This document shows, piece after piece, positions 1-8,552 of a stretch of 13,115 bases of DNA. The notes beneath the pieces were generated by a model. The model saw only the letters and a program-made list of their open reading frames with translations, ran no database searches and was not told the origin of the DNA. The stretch spans positions 1 to 13,115 of the forward strand of contig JAUNCV010000041.1 in the NCBI GenBank assembly GCA_030526445.1, in the 5' to 3' direction. Positions within the stretch are counted from its first letter, which is position 1. Each line of letters opens with the position of its first letter. The stretch comes from Bacteroidales bacterium. GTDB lineage: Bacteria; Bacteroidota; Bacteroidia; Bacteroidales; UBA3663. The translations under genes and the position numbers were made by a program.

Positions 1-577
1 GGCTAAGTCGGCTGGTATGCCAAAGGATACCATTGATCGCGCTATCAAGAAGGCAACCGACAAGGACACTTCTGATTACAAGGAGATGACCTATGAAGGA
101 TACGGTCCATTCGGTATCGCAATCTTCGTAGAGGCTGCTACCGACAACAACACTCGTACCGTAGCCAATGTTCGTTCTTACTTCACCAAGTATGGTGGTT
201 CTCTTGGCACACAGGGTTCTCTCTCATTCCTCTTCACCCGCAAGGCTGTATTTACTGTTGGTGACAAGCCAGGTGTAGATATGGAGGAGCTTGAGCTTGA
301 GCTCATCGACTTTGGTGTTGATGAACTCTTCCGCGACGAAGAAGAGGGCACCATCGTGGCTCAGGGCGAACCTGAAAGCTATGCTCAGTTGCAGCAGTAC
401 TTCGAGGAAAACGGTTACGAAATCAAGAGTGCAGAATTCGTACGTTTTGCCAACGACACCAAGGAGGTGACCGAAGAACAGCGTGAGACCCTCAACAAAC
501 TCCTCGATAAGTTTGACGAGGATGAGGACGTTACCGCAGTATATCATAACATCAAAGAAGACGGCGACGAGGAATAA
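1..577 (+). CDS. yebC: YebC/PmpR family protein (TACO1-like), 5' end missing
   Basis: The gene enters from the left edge in the frame whose first full codon is at base 2; about 191 residues remain of a family usually near 240-250. The visible N-terminal segment A-K-S-A-G-M-P-K-D-T-I-D-R-A-I-K-K-A, then YEGYGPFGIAIFVEAATDN, NVRSYFTKYGG and a very acidic C-terminal part are the YebC/PmpR signature. The internal ATG at base 17 is not the real start, because the conserved frame runs through it. Family members are described as transcriptional regulators or, more recently, as ribosome-associated factors that help translation of difficult peptides; the sequence does not show which applies here. The next gene starts 156 bases downstream, so they are probably separate units. 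Family identity is secure; the molecular role is inferred. Confidence 0.95.
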   Translation, partial: AKSAGMPKDTIDRAIKKATDKDTSDYKEMTYEGYGPFGIAIFVEAATDNNTRTVANVRSYFTKYGGSLGTQGSLSFLFTRKAVFTVGDKPGVDMEELELELIDFGVDELFRDEEEGTIVAQGEPESYAQLQQYFEENGYEIKSAEFVRFANDTKEVTEEQRETLNKLLDKFDEDEDVTAVYHNIKEDGDEE

Positions 578-648
578 TTTCTTTTCGCATACATTATTTA
601 AATATTATTCGAAAAAAATAATAGTGGACTAATACAAAAATCGGAGAA

Positions 649-664
649 GATAGAGAAATCTATC
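649..664 (+). other. small hairpin with GAAA loop in the yebC-mmdA gap
   Basis: Six-base perfect arms (649-654 and 659-664) enclose a GAAA tetraloop. The stem is AT-rich and is not followed by an uninterrupted T-run, although the next 40 bases are T-rich. It could be a weak terminator for yebC, a 5' UTR element of mmdA, or chance. The rest of the 578-733 gap is AT-rich and I found no convincing promoter in it. Confidence 0.25.
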
Positions 665-733
665 GCAAAATAGGTTTCTTTATTTTCTTTGATTTCACAT
701 TAACAATACCACTTATTATTTTCACTTGTTACT

Positions 734-2296
734 ATGTCAATACAACTTCAGAAAATACAAGAGCTTATCAAGAATCGCGAAACCGCACGCATGGGTGGTG
801 GTGAAAAACGCATTGAGGCTCAGCATGCCAAGGGTAAGCAAACAGCCAGAGAACGCATCGAAGCTTTGGTAGATCCAGGTTCGTTCGAGGAAACTGATAT
901 GTTCCTCATCCATCGCTGTACCAACTTCGGCACCGACAAGAATCATCCTTTTGGCGACGGTATTGTAACTGGTTCTGCTACCATCGGTGGTCGTCTCGTA
1001 TTCCTCTTCGCACAGGACTTTACCGTATCTGGTGGCTCACTCAGCGTAACCATGGCAGAGAAAATCTGCAAAATTATGGATATGGCTATGCGTGTTGGCG
1101 CTCCTATCATCGGTCTCAACGACTCGGGCGGTGCACGTATCCAGGAGGGTATTGCCTCGATGGCTGGTTTTGGCGAAATCTTCGAGCGTAACATCTTGGC
1201 ATCGGGCGTAGTTCCACAGATTTCGGCTATCATGGGTCCTTGCGCCGGTGGCTCTGTATATTCACCTGCTCTTACCGACTTTGTACTGATGGTGAAGAAC
1301 ACATCATACATGTTCCTTACCGGACCAAAGGTAGTTAAGGAGGTACTTGGCGAAGTTGTTGATCAGGAAAACCTCGGTGGTGCCAACGTACACGCCACCA
1401 AGAGCGGTGTAGCACACTTTGCTGCCGAAAACGAAGAAGAGGCTATCCAGATGATTCGCACCTTGCTCTCATACTTGCCACAGAACAACATGGAGGAGGC
1501 TCCTCGTGTTGAATGCACAGATCCTATCGATCGTATGGAGGACGAACTCAATGAAATTATCCCAGAGAGCGCCAACCAAGCATACGACATGTATGAGGTA
1601 ATCTCAAAGATTGTGGATAATAGCGAAATGTTTGAGGTTCATGCAGGCTGGGCAAAGAATATTATTGTTGGCTTTGCACGCATGAACGGCCAGAGCGTGG
1701 GTGTAGTAGCCAACCAACCAAAGGTAATGGCAGGTTGTCTTGACAGCAATGCCAGCCGCAAGGCAGCTCGATTCGTTCGCTTCTGCGATGCCTTCAACAT
1801 TCCACTCGTGACTCTCGTAGATGTACCAGGTTTCTTGCCTGGCACCGGACAGGAATACAATGGCGTAATCGACCACGGTGCTAAGTTGCTCTATGCCTAC
1901 GGCGAGAGCACTGTACCAAAGGTAACTGTAACCTTGCGCAAGAGCTATGGCGGCAGTCATATCGTAATGAGTTGCAAGCAACTGCGTGGTGACGTAAATT
2001 ATGCTTGGCCATCGGCTGAAATTGCTGTAATGGGTTCGGGCGGCGCTGTTGAAGTTCTCTATGGCAAGGAGCTCAAGGCTGCAGAGACACCAGAAGCTAA
2101 AGCTAAGGTAATTGCAGAAAAAAAGGCAGAATACGAGGCACTCTTCTGCAACCCATACGATGCTGCACATAAAGGTTACATTGATGACGTAATTGAACCA
2201 AGAAACACCCGTTTCCGTGTGATTCGTGCCTTAGAAAAACTCCGCAACAAGCGTGTTGAAAATCCTGCCAAAAAGCATGATAACCTTCCACTTTAA
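734..2296 (+). CDS. mmdA: acyl-CoA carboxyltransferase, methylmalonyl-CoA decarboxylase alpha type
   Basis: This 520-residue protein is a complete carboxyltransferase of the propionyl-CoA carboxylase beta / methylmalonyl-CoA decarboxylase alpha family, at the usual length. The N-terminal crotonase-like half holds the oxyanion/acyl-CoA region with G-G-A-R-I-Q-E-G near residues 132-139 and the GPCAGGSVYSPAL stretch. The C-terminal half, which handles carboxybiotin, has VDVPGFLPGTGQE at about 362-374 and the KSYGGSHIVMSCKQL and WPSAEIAVMGSGGAVE blocks. In decarboxylases of this class the subunit moves CO2 from (S)-methylmalonyl-CoA to biotin on a carrier protein, giving propionyl-CoA. An OadG-like subunit and a biotin carrier follow directly, which favours the membrane decarboxylase role over a carboxylase; no biotin carboxylase gene is in view. 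That would fit succinate-to-propionate fermentation. Exact substrate is inferred. Confidence 0.9.
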   Translation: MSIQLQKIQELIKNRETARMGGGEKRIEAQHAKGKQTARERIEALVDPGSFEETDMFLIHRCTNFGTDKNHPFGDGIVTGSATIGGRLVFLFAQDFTVSGGSLSVTMAEKICKIMDMAMRVGAPIIGLNDSGGARIQEGIASMAGFGEIFERNILASGVVPQISAIMGPCAGGSVYSPALTDFVLMVKNTSYMFLTGPKVVKEVLGEVVDQENLGGANVHATKSGVAHFAAENEEEAIQMIRTLLSYLPQNNMEEAPRVECTDPIDRMEDELNEIIPESANQAYDMYEVISKIVDNSEMFEVHAGWAKNIIVGFARMNGQSVGVVANQPKVMAGCLDSNASRKAARFVRFCDAFNIPLVTLVDVPGFLPGTGQEYNGVIDHGAKLLYAYGESTVPKVTVTLRKSYGGSHIVMSCKQLRGDVNYAWPSAEIAVMGSGGAVEVLYGKELKAAETPEAKAKVIAEKKAEYEALFCNPYDAAHKGYIDDVIEPRNTRFRVIRALEKLRNKRVENPAKKHDNLPL

Positions 2297-2308
2297 ACTT
2301 GGAAAGTT

Positions 2309-2330
2309 ATAATTGATAGTTGACAATTAT
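2309..2330 (+). repeat. AT-rich hairpin between mmdA and the OadG-like gene
   Basis: Seven-base inverted arms ATAATTG (2309-2315) and CAATTAT (2324-2330) flank an 8-base loop. The right arm ends four bases before the ATG at 2335, so if it folds it lies next to the translation start. It has no T-tail. It could tune expression between subunits or be chance in AT-rich DNA. Confidence 0.3.
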
Positions 2331-2334
2331 CTCT

Positions 2335-2799
2335 ATGAAAAAAATTACAATCATAGCTACATTGCTGGTCAGTTTCACTAAGATGCTGGCCAACAATGCA
2401 GACAACTTCAAGGTGCAAGACCCAATGGGCTGGAAAATGGCCATCATTTCAATGGGTGTCGTTTTTACTGCACTGTTAGTGCTCTTCATTTGCTTTAAGT
2501 ATGGATACACAGGCTTGGCTGCATTAGGTCTTGCAATCAAGAAAAGCTTGCATCACAAAAGTCAGCTTGAGCAGATTACTGAGAAACGTGCAAATAGAAA
2601 CAACATAAAGGTAACCGATGCCCAAACCGGAGAAACCATTGACAATGAAGAATTGGCTGCAGCCATTGGTGTTGCACTCTTCATGCACGAAGATGGCATG
2701 CACGATCAGGAGAGTAACATCCTTACCCTAGGCGATACAAATTCTGCCTGGACAGGTGCAGGAAACAACCAGAAGCGTTCGCCTTTGCGCCGTTTCTAA
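2335..2799 (+). CDS. OadG-family small membrane subunit of a biotin-dependent decarboxylase
   Basis: I place the start at the ATG at 2335 (154 residues), not the in-frame TTG 15 bases earlier, because the ATG opens directly on a basic, hydrophobic leader (MKKITIIATLLVSFTKMLA) that looks like a signal peptide. A single strong membrane span follows at about residues 35-60 (MAIISMGVVFTALLVLFICF), then a charged tail with the short conserved block E-E-L-A-A-A-I-G-V-A-L-F-M-H near 100-115 and a basic C-terminus. This layout, and the position between carboxyltransferase and biotin carrier genes, matches the OadG (gamma) or MmdD-type chains of sodium-pumping decarboxylases, which help assemble and anchor the complex. 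Sequence conservation in this family is low, so the call rests partly on context. Confidence 0.8.
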   Translation: MKKITIIATLLVSFTKMLANNADNFKVQDPMGWKMAIISMGVVFTALLVLFICFKYGYTGLAALGLAIKKSLHHKSQLEQITEKRANRNNIKVTDAQTGETIDNEELAAAIGVALFMHEDGMHDQESNILTLGDTNSAWTGAGNNQKRSPLRRF

Positions 2800-2832
2800 A
2801 GTTTAGAATATAAATTAAATAAAAGTTTTCGA

Positions 2833-3261
2833 ATGAAAACCTATAAAATGAAAATTAACGGCAACGAGTATGAGGTTGCTGTGAAAGATGTTAACGGACA
2901 GCAAATAGCTGTTGAAGTAAACGGCAAGGCATATAATGTTGAGCTGGCAGAACAACCAAAGGCAGAGAAACCAAAGCCTATAGTTCGTCCAGCTGCACCT
3001 GCTGCAGCTCCTTCAGCAGCACCTTCTCCTCGTCCATCGGCCGGAGCTGCAGGTGCCACAAAGTCACCACTTCCTGGCACCGTTCTCAGCGTAAATGTGA
3101 CCGTAGGACAGAGTGTAAAAGCCGGTGATGTGGCACTCGTACTTGAAGCAATGAAGATGGAAAATAACATCAATTGCGGAAAGGATGGTGTTGTCAAGGC
3201 TATCTATGTCCAAAAGGGTGACAATGTGCTTGAAGGCGCAGATTTGTTACTCATTGAATAA
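2833..3261 (+). CDS. mmdC: biotin carrier subunit of acyl-CoA decarboxylase
   Basis: This 142-residue protein ends in a biotinyl/lipoyl attachment domain (about 76-142) with the classic E-A-M-K-M motif at 105-109; Lys108 is the predicted biotinylated lysine. An N-terminal segment of about 45 residues is joined to it by a flexible Ala/Pro-rich linker at about 52-76, normal for carriers that swing biotin between active sites. In the decarboxylase complex it would take CO2 from the mmdA product and pass it to the membrane pump subunit. It starts 33 bases after the OadG-like gene, so the three are very likely co-transcribed. In Bacteroidales I would expect the beta pump subunit gene next; a lipopolysaccharide permease gene follows instead. 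The domain call is very secure; assignment to methylmalonyl-CoA decarboxylase follows from neighbours. Confidence 0.92.
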   Translation: MKTYKMKINGNEYEVAVKDVNGQQIAVEVNGKAYNVELAEQPKAEKPKPIVRPAAPAAAPSAAPSPRPSAGAAGATKSPLPGTVLSVNVTVGQSVKAGDVALVLEAMKMENNINCGKDGVVKAIYVQKGDNVLEGADLLLIE

Positions 3262-3277
3262 ATACAAAAAAATAAAA

Positions 3278-3338
3278 CTCGCAGAGATTGACAAAAAATA
3301 GAAATTCATAGGAATCACTATACCGTCTTCTCTGCGAG
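3278..3338 (+). repeat. 10-base inverted repeat in the biotin carrier-permease gap
   Basis: Perfect arms CTCGCAGAGA (3278-3287) and TCTCTGCGAG (3329-3338) are separated by 41 bases and followed by CGAAAAAAA. The arms are clearly more GC-rich than their surroundings. The long loop and lack of a T-tail argue against an intrinsic terminator on the + strand. It may be a small dispersed intergenic repeat or an RNA structure in the permease leader. Confidence 0.45.
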
Positions 3339-3356
3339 CGAAAAAAATATTTATCA

Positions 3357-4913
3357 TTGAAGATTAAACGTATATATACATTCATGCTGCAGACCTTTCT
3401 GCCGCTTTTCGCGATGACTTTCCTCATCTGCCTCTTCATTGTGTTGATGCAGTTCTTGTGGAGATACATCGATGATTTTGTGGGCAAAGGTCTCAGTATT
3501 GATGTGCTTGCCGAGTTATTTTTCTACGCAGCTCTGACCCTCTGCCCTCTGTCATTACCATTGGCAGTGCTGCTTGCGTCGCTAATGACATTCGGTAACC
3601 TGGGTGAGAGTCTTGAGTTGCTAGCCATGAAGGCTTCAGGCATCTCATTCACAAAAATCATGCGCCCACTGATGATCTTCATCTTTTGTTTGGCTATTGG
3701 AGCATTTTTCTTCCAAGATAGAGTTTTGCCGGTAGCTAATACGAAAATGTATAGCATCCTCTTGGGCATCAAGAACAAATCCCCTGAAATGGAAATTCCA
3801 GAGGGTGTGTTCTACAAAATGGATGTTGGAAGCAACGACACATACAACATCTATGTTCAAAGCAAAGACCCGAAGACTGGTTTGCTTAAAAATGTTACTA
3901 TTTATATCTTCAGCGGAAGCAATATTGAGGATGCTACAGTAACAACAGCAGACTCTGCACGCATTCAGAGCACACTTGACGGTGGACACCTTAAGCTGAC
4001 GCTCATGCATGGAGAACAAGTAGGCACATTCAAGCAAAACAACCGACAGAGAAGCAATTCCAATCATCCGCAATACAGACGTGAATCGTTTGAACTTAAG
4101 GAAGTATTCATTCCTTACAGCAATGATTTCGAGAAAACTGATGAGTCGATGATTGCATCTCGCCACGTTGGAAAAAATCTGGCAGAACTAAGCGCCTCAG
4201 TTGCTGAACTCGATCAAAGAATCGATTCAATCAACCAAGAATATGGACGCCAACTTGTGCAAACAACATACTATAAAAGTGTTGAGACCAAACAACGTCA
4301 AGATACGGTTTTCTTTACCCAAGTAAAAGAATCGCCCATAAACCTCGACTCAATATACTCTTCACTATCGCCAGCTCAAATGGTACAAGTTGCAGAAAAA
4401 GCCCGAGACCATAGCTCGATAGTGATTGGCTCATTCAATACTCGCAAAGAGATGCAAGCGGCAGAATATAAAAACCGCTCATATCACGAAATTGAGATGC
4501 ATCGAAAGTTTACTCTTTCAATCGCATGTTTACTCTTTTTCTTTATTGGTGCTCCTTTAGGCGCAATCATTAAGAAAGGAGGTCTCGGTGTGCCTGTTAT
4601 TGTAAGTGTGTTATTCTTTATCATATATTACATCATTGACAACACCGGATATAAAATGGCTCGTGATGGCAATGCTGAGCCTTGGTTAGGTGTTTGGTTA
4701 TCGTCAATTGTACTTGCACCAATCGGTATTTTCCTAACTTGGCGTGCTCTTAATGACTCTGCACTCTTTGACTGGGATGCATACAAAATTTTCTTTATTC
4801 GTAACGGTAAGAAAATTATAAATTTCTTAAAGAAACATGGTTTTGTTACCAAAAATTTCCAAAAGGATTTCAAAGCCTTGCTTCGCAAAAAAATAACAAC
4901 AGAAGATCAATAA
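3357..4913 (+). CDS. LptF/LptG-family LPS export permease
   Basis: This 518-residue membrane protein belongs to the YjgP/YjgQ (LptF/LptG) family. Its members form the inner-membrane part of the ABC machine that extracts lipopolysaccharide and passes it to the periplasmic bridge, with ATPase LptB. Three N-terminal spans are visible at about 8-30, 48-75 and 100-120, including MQFLWRYIDDFVGKGL and LELLAMKASGISF, which are strong family marks. A large periplasmic part (about 125-380) follows, then three C-terminal spans at about 384-404, 411-430 and 445-465. It is longer than the roughly 360-residue proteobacterial proteins, as is common in Bacteroidetes, through a larger periplasmic region. The start is a TTG; the next in-frame ATG (3384) would remove conserved N-terminal residues. 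F versus G cannot be told from sequence alone. Confidence 0.9.
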   Translation: MKIKRIYTFMLQTFLPLFAMTFLICLFIVLMQFLWRYIDDFVGKGLSIDVLAELFFYAALTLCPLSLPLAVLLASLMTFGNLGESLELLAMKASGISFTKIMRPLMIFIFCLAIGAFFFQDRVLPVANTKMYSILLGIKNKSPEMEIPEGVFYKMDVGSNDTYNIYVQSKDPKTGLLKNVTIYIFSGSNIEDATVTTADSARIQSTLDGGHLKLTLMHGEQVGTFKQNNRQRSNSNHPQYRRESFELKEVFIPYSNDFEKTDESMIASRHVGKNLAELSASVAELDQRIDSINQEYGRQLVQTTYYKSVETKQRQDTVFFTQVKESPINLDSIYSSLSPAQMVQVAEKARDHSSIVIGSFNTRKEMQAAEYKNRSYHEIEMHRKFTLSIACLLFFFIGAPLGAIIKKGGLGVPVIVSVLFFIIYYIIDNTGYKMARDGNAEPWLGVWLSSIVLAPIGIFLTWRALNDSALFDWDAYKIFFIRNGKKIINFLKKHGFVTKNFQKDFKALLRKKITTEDQ

Positions 4914-4951
4914 TTTATAAAGTTTCAACCCATTAAATTGTTTTAAGGACT

Positions 4952-6154
4952 ATGGAACAGCTTTCAACTCGCCTTTTGGCACTTTCTCCATCAGCAACAC
5001 TGGCTATGTCACAGAAAAGTCAGGAACTTAAGGCTCAAGGCCTTGACATTATCAACCTCAGTGTTGGTGAACCAGACTTTAATACTCCTGACCATATCAA
5101 AGAGGCTGCAAAACAGGCTATTGACAACAACTTCTCTTTCTACACAGCCGTTCCTGGCTACCTCTCTCTTCGCCAGGCTATCAGCCGTAAATTGAAAGAA
5201 GAGAATGGTGTGGATTTTGAACCTACTCAGATTGTTGTAGGTAATGGCGCCAAACAAGAAATCTGCAACGTAATTCTCGCCATTGTAGAAAAGGGCGACG
5301 AGGTTATTATTCCAACACCAGCATGGGTGAGCTACTTTGAGATGGTAAAGTTGGCAGAAGGTGTAAATGTACCTTTCCTCTGCAACCAGGAGCAGGATTT
5401 CAAGATCACAGCTGAGCAACTTGAAAGTCTCATTACTCCTAAAACTAAGTGCTTGATGCTCTGCTCTCCTTCGAACCCAACTGGTGCTATTTACTCAAAG
5501 GAGGAACTCGCTGCTATAGCTCAAGTTTTGGCTAAATATCCACGCATCGTAGTTATTTCGGACGAAATCTATGAGCATATTTCATATACCGGAGAAAAAC
5601 TTACCAGTCTTGCTTCCTTCCCAGAGATGAAGGACCGTGTTGTAATCATCAACGGTGTTTCGAAAGCTTATGCTATGACCGGATGGCGTATTGGTTTCTG
5701 CGCTGCTCCTACATACATCGCTAAGGCTGTGACCAAACTTCAGGGCCAGTACACTTCAGGCTGTTCGAGCATTGCTCAGAAGGCTGCCGAAGCTGCATAC
5801 AATGGTTCACAGCAGTGTGTTGAGGATATGCGTGTAGCCTTTGAACGTCGTCGTGATTTGATCTTTGACCTCGTACAGCAGATTCCAGGTTTCCGTCTTG
5901 ACAAAAAACCACAAGGCGCTTTCTATGTATTCCCTGATGTGACCGCTCTCTTTGGCAAGCAGACACCTGCAGGCAAGACCATTGCTAACGCTGATGACTT
6001 GGCTATGTATCTCCTTGAGGAGGGTCATGTAGCTGGTGTATCTGGTGCAGCTTTCGGTGCCGATGAATGTATCCGCTTTAGCTACGCTACTGCTGACGAC
6101 CGTATCACTGAGGCTATGGCACGCGTAAAAGCCGCTGTTGAGGCTCTCAAATAA
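4952..6154 (+). CDS. aspC: aspartate aminotransferase, PLP-dependent class I
   Basis: This complete 400-residue fold-type I aminotransferase would interconvert aspartate plus 2-oxoglutarate with oxaloacetate plus glutamate in the cytoplasm. Visible landmarks are INLSVGEPDFNTPDHI near the N-terminus (substrate side), Asn175 in SPSNPTG, Asp204 and Tyr207 in SDEIYEH (cofactor ring contacts), the Schiff-base Lys238 in GVSKAYAMTGWRIGF, and the C-terminal Arg375 in IRFSYA that binds the substrate carboxylate. All expected cofactor residues are present, so it should be active. It resembles the Bacteroides enzymes annotated as AspC. It starts 38 bases after the permease and lies 38 bases before the PBP gene, so co-transcription is likely although the functions are unrelated. 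Related enzymes can accept aromatic or other amino acids, so substrate range is not proven. Confidence 0.92.
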   Translation: MEQLSTRLLALSPSATLAMSQKSQELKAQGLDIINLSVGEPDFNTPDHIKEAAKQAIDNNFSFYTAVPGYLSLRQAISRKLKEENGVDFEPTQIVVGNGAKQEICNVILAIVEKGDEVIIPTPAWVSYFEMVKLAEGVNVPFLCNQEQDFKITAEQLESLITPKTKCLMLCSPSNPTGAIYSKEELAAIAQVLAKYPRIVVISDEIYEHISYTGEKLTSLASFPEMKDRVVIINGVSKAYAMTGWRIGFCAAPTYIAKAVTKLQGQYTSGCSSIAQKAAEAAYNGSQQCVEDMRVAFERRRDLIFDLVQQIPGFRLDKKPQGAFYVFPDVTALFGKQTPAGKTIANADDLAMYLLEEGHVAGVSGAAFGADECIRFSYATADDRITEAMARVKAAVEALK

Positions 6155-6192
6155 GACTAACAGCTCAAAGAAGTTGAACTAAAAACAAGACA

Positions 6193-8532
6193 ATGAAGAA
6201 AACTCGCGTTTTGCTTATCTGCCTTTGGACCTTGTTCCTACTTGGCATAGGAGGCACATGCCTTCTCTTTTCGCTAATCAATTCTGGCGCCATCGGCTCA
6301 ATGCCCGCCATTGAAGAATTAGAGAATCCGCGAAACAAATTTGCTACGATTGTGTACTCGGCAGATTCTGTCGAGCTGGGACGTTTTAGTCAAGCAAAAG
6401 CAAACCGCGTGTTTGTCAATTACAACGCATTGTCTCCCCATCTCATCAATGCCTTGATTGCCACCGAAGATGAACGCTTTGAAGAGCATTCGGGCATTGA
6501 TGTACCTTCTATTTACAGAGCAATCATAAAGACTGTTATTCTACGTCAAAAACATGCTGGTGGTGGATCGACCATTACCCAACAATTGGCAAAACTGTTA
6601 TATACCGAAGATCCTGAAGCAGGATTTTGGGGTCGTGTCACACGAAAGCCTGTGGAATGGGTGATTGCAGTGAAACTCGAAACCCTGTACACCAAAGAGG
6701 AAATCATCAACATGTATCTGAACCATTTTGATTTCTGCTACAACGCAGTGGGTATTCGATCGGCTGCTCATATATATTTTGATAAATTACCGAAGGATCT
6801 TGAAATCCAAGAAGCAGCCATGCTCATTGGCATGTTGCAAAACCCATCAATGTTCAATCCAGTTCGTCGACCAGAGCGAACCATGAAGCGACGTGCCATT
6901 GTATTGGGCCAAATGGAGAAAAATGGAATGATCAGCCAAGTAGAATATGATTCGCTCAAGGTATTGCCTTTACTTCCAAACAAAGACATCAATGGCAACT
7001 ACCGATTGGCGAACAGTGCCGACCATAAAGCGGGTCTTGCACCTTACTTGCGTGAATATTTGAGAAAAATCATGCGAGCAAAAAAACCAGAAAGAAGTCG
7101 ATATGCATCATGGCAAGGACAGCAGTATTACGAAGACAGCCTTGCTTGGGAAATTGATCCTCTCTATGGTTGGTGTGCAAAAAATACAAAACCCGATGGT
7201 TCTCACTATAATCTGACAACAGACGGCTTGCGCATCTATACGACAATCAATAGCCGTATGCAGCGCTATGCAGAAGACGCTTTGACTTCGCATCTCCGAG
7301 ACGAAATACAGCCTCAATTTACCAAAGAAAAAGCTAAGCAGAAAAATGCTCCTTATAGCAGAAAACTTTCTGACGAAGAAGTCTCAAACTCACTGCGTCG
7401 CGCAATGCGACAGAGCGAACGATATGTAACTATGCAAGCAGCGGGTTATACCAAAGAGCAAATTGAAGAGGCATTTAATACTCCTCGAGATATGACAATT
7501 TTCTCTTGGGCAGGCGAAATTGACACCGTAATGACTCCATACGACTCTTTGCGCTGGCAAAAACAATTCTTACGCGCAGGATTCATGTGCATGGATACTC
7601 TTGGACACGTTAAAGCGTATGTAGGCGGACCAAATTTCTCTTATTTCCAATACGATATGGTAACAGCCGGACGTCGCCAAGTTGGTTCGACTATAAAGCC
7701 TTTGCTATACACTTTGGCAATGGAAGAGGGCCGAACACCATGTGACGAAGAACTGAATGCACAGCCTACACTTTACGATGCAAACGGTCGTCCTTGGCAA
7801 CCTCGAGATGGCGGCAAAAAGCGTCACGGAGAAATGGTAACGTTACACTGGGGTCTTATGAACTCAAATAACTGGATCTCTGCTCGCGTAATGGAAAAAT
7901 TGGCTCCAGATGCTTTTGTCCGTATGCTGCATTCAATGGGTATCCGCAACAGACTCGACCCTGTTCTCTCTCTTTGTTTGGGTGTTTGCGAGATTTCTGT
8001 CGAAGAAATGGTAACCGCATATTCTTCGTTCCCAGGCCGAGGTCAAAGAGTAACTCCAATTTACGTAACAAGCATTTGCGATAATAGCGGTATTGAAGTT
8101 GCACGATTCAAAGCAAAACGTACTGAGGTATTCTCATTCGATGCTTATCTGAAAATGCTCCCTATCTTACGAGATGTTGTTGATAAAGGTACGGGTATAC
8201 GAATCAGATATAAATACAAAATTACAGCTCCTATGGGTGGTAAAACCGGAACTACCAACGATAACTCCGATGGTTGGTACATGGGCTTTACTCCAAGCTT
8301 AGTAGCAGGAACTTGGGTTGGTGGTGAAGAAAGAAGCATCTTTTTCGACAGAATGGAGTATGGACAAGGAGCATCTATGGCATTGCCTATCTTTGCGAAG
8401 TTTATGAAAAATGTATACGCAGACCCTTTCTTGCCATACAAGCAAAGCGAGCAATTTCTCTATCCAGAAGATTATGACCCTTGTCATACTTCAACTGCTA
8501 AAGAAACCATTATTGAATCAGATTTCTTTTAA
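6193..8532 (+). CDS. bifunctional penicillin-binding protein, PBP1A type (class A)
   Basis: This 779-residue enzyme polymerises lipid II into glycan strands and cross-links the peptides at the outer face of the inner membrane. An uncleaved signal anchor is seen at about 5-30. The GT51 glycosyltransferase domain has the catalytic E-D-E-R-F motif (Glu92), GGGSTITQQLAK starting at about residue 123, and RKPVEWVIAVKLE. The transpeptidase domain has S-T-I-K with nucleophile Ser499 and Lys502, S-N-N at 558-560 and K-T-G-T at 684-687. All key residues of both activities are present. A region rich in Lys, Arg and Glu at about 385-430 separates the domains. The C-terminus ends soon after the transpeptidase domain. 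It lies in a tight run with the LPS permease upstream and the DUF4924-like gene 20 bases downstream. Confidence 0.94.
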   Translation: MKKTRVLLICLWTLFLLGIGGTCLLFSLINSGAIGSMPAIEELENPRNKFATIVYSADSVELGRFSQAKANRVFVNYNALSPHLINALIATEDERFEEHSGIDVPSIYRAIIKTVILRQKHAGGGSTITQQLAKLLYTEDPEAGFWGRVTRKPVEWVIAVKLETLYTKEEIINMYLNHFDFCYNAVGIRSAAHIYFDKLPKDLEIQEAAMLIGMLQNPSMFNPVRRPERTMKRRAIVLGQMEKNGMISQVEYDSLKVLPLLPNKDINGNYRLANSADHKAGLAPYLREYLRKIMRAKKPERSRYASWQGQQYYEDSLAWEIDPLYGWCAKNTKPDGSHYNLTTDGLRIYTTINSRMQRYAEDALTSHLRDEIQPQFTKEKAKQKNAPYSRKLSDEEVSNSLRRAMRQSERYVTMQAAGYTKEQIEEAFNTPRDMTIFSWAGEIDTVMTPYDSLRWQKQFLRAGFMCMDTLGHVKAYVGGPNFSYFQYDMVTAGRRQVGSTIKPLLYTLAMEEGRTPCDEELNAQPTLYDANGRPWQPRDGGKKRHGEMVTLHWGLMNSNNWISARVMEKLAPDAFVRMLHSMGIRNRLDPVLSLCLGVCEISVEEMVTAYSSFPGRGQRVTPIYVTSICDNSGIEVARFKAKRTEVFSFDAYLKMLPILRDVVDKGTGIRIRYKYKITAPMGGKTGTTNDNSDGWYMGFTPSLVAGTWVGGEERSIFFDRMEYGQGASMALPIFAKFMKNVYADPFLPYKQSEQFLYPEDYDPCHTSTAKETIIESDFF

Positions 8533-8552
8533 TTCGTTTAGCTGAATAAGAT

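Noticed and set aside
1604..2170. Long minus-strand open frame (188 codons) opposite mmdA
   Set aside because: It lies wholly inside the conserved mmdA coding region and its product is a low-complexity mix of Cys, Tyr and Leu with no recognisable family; it is a shadow of the real gene.
2320..2334. TTG at 2320 as start of the OadG-like gene
   Set aside because: It adds five residues ahead of a clean ATG that directly opens a signal-peptide-like leader, and it lies within the small hairpin; the ATG at 2335 is preferred.
3645..4166. Minus-strand open frame of 173 codons opposite the LPS permease
   Set aside because: It overlaps a well-supported conserved gene and shows no domain, plausible start signal or neighbours on that strand.
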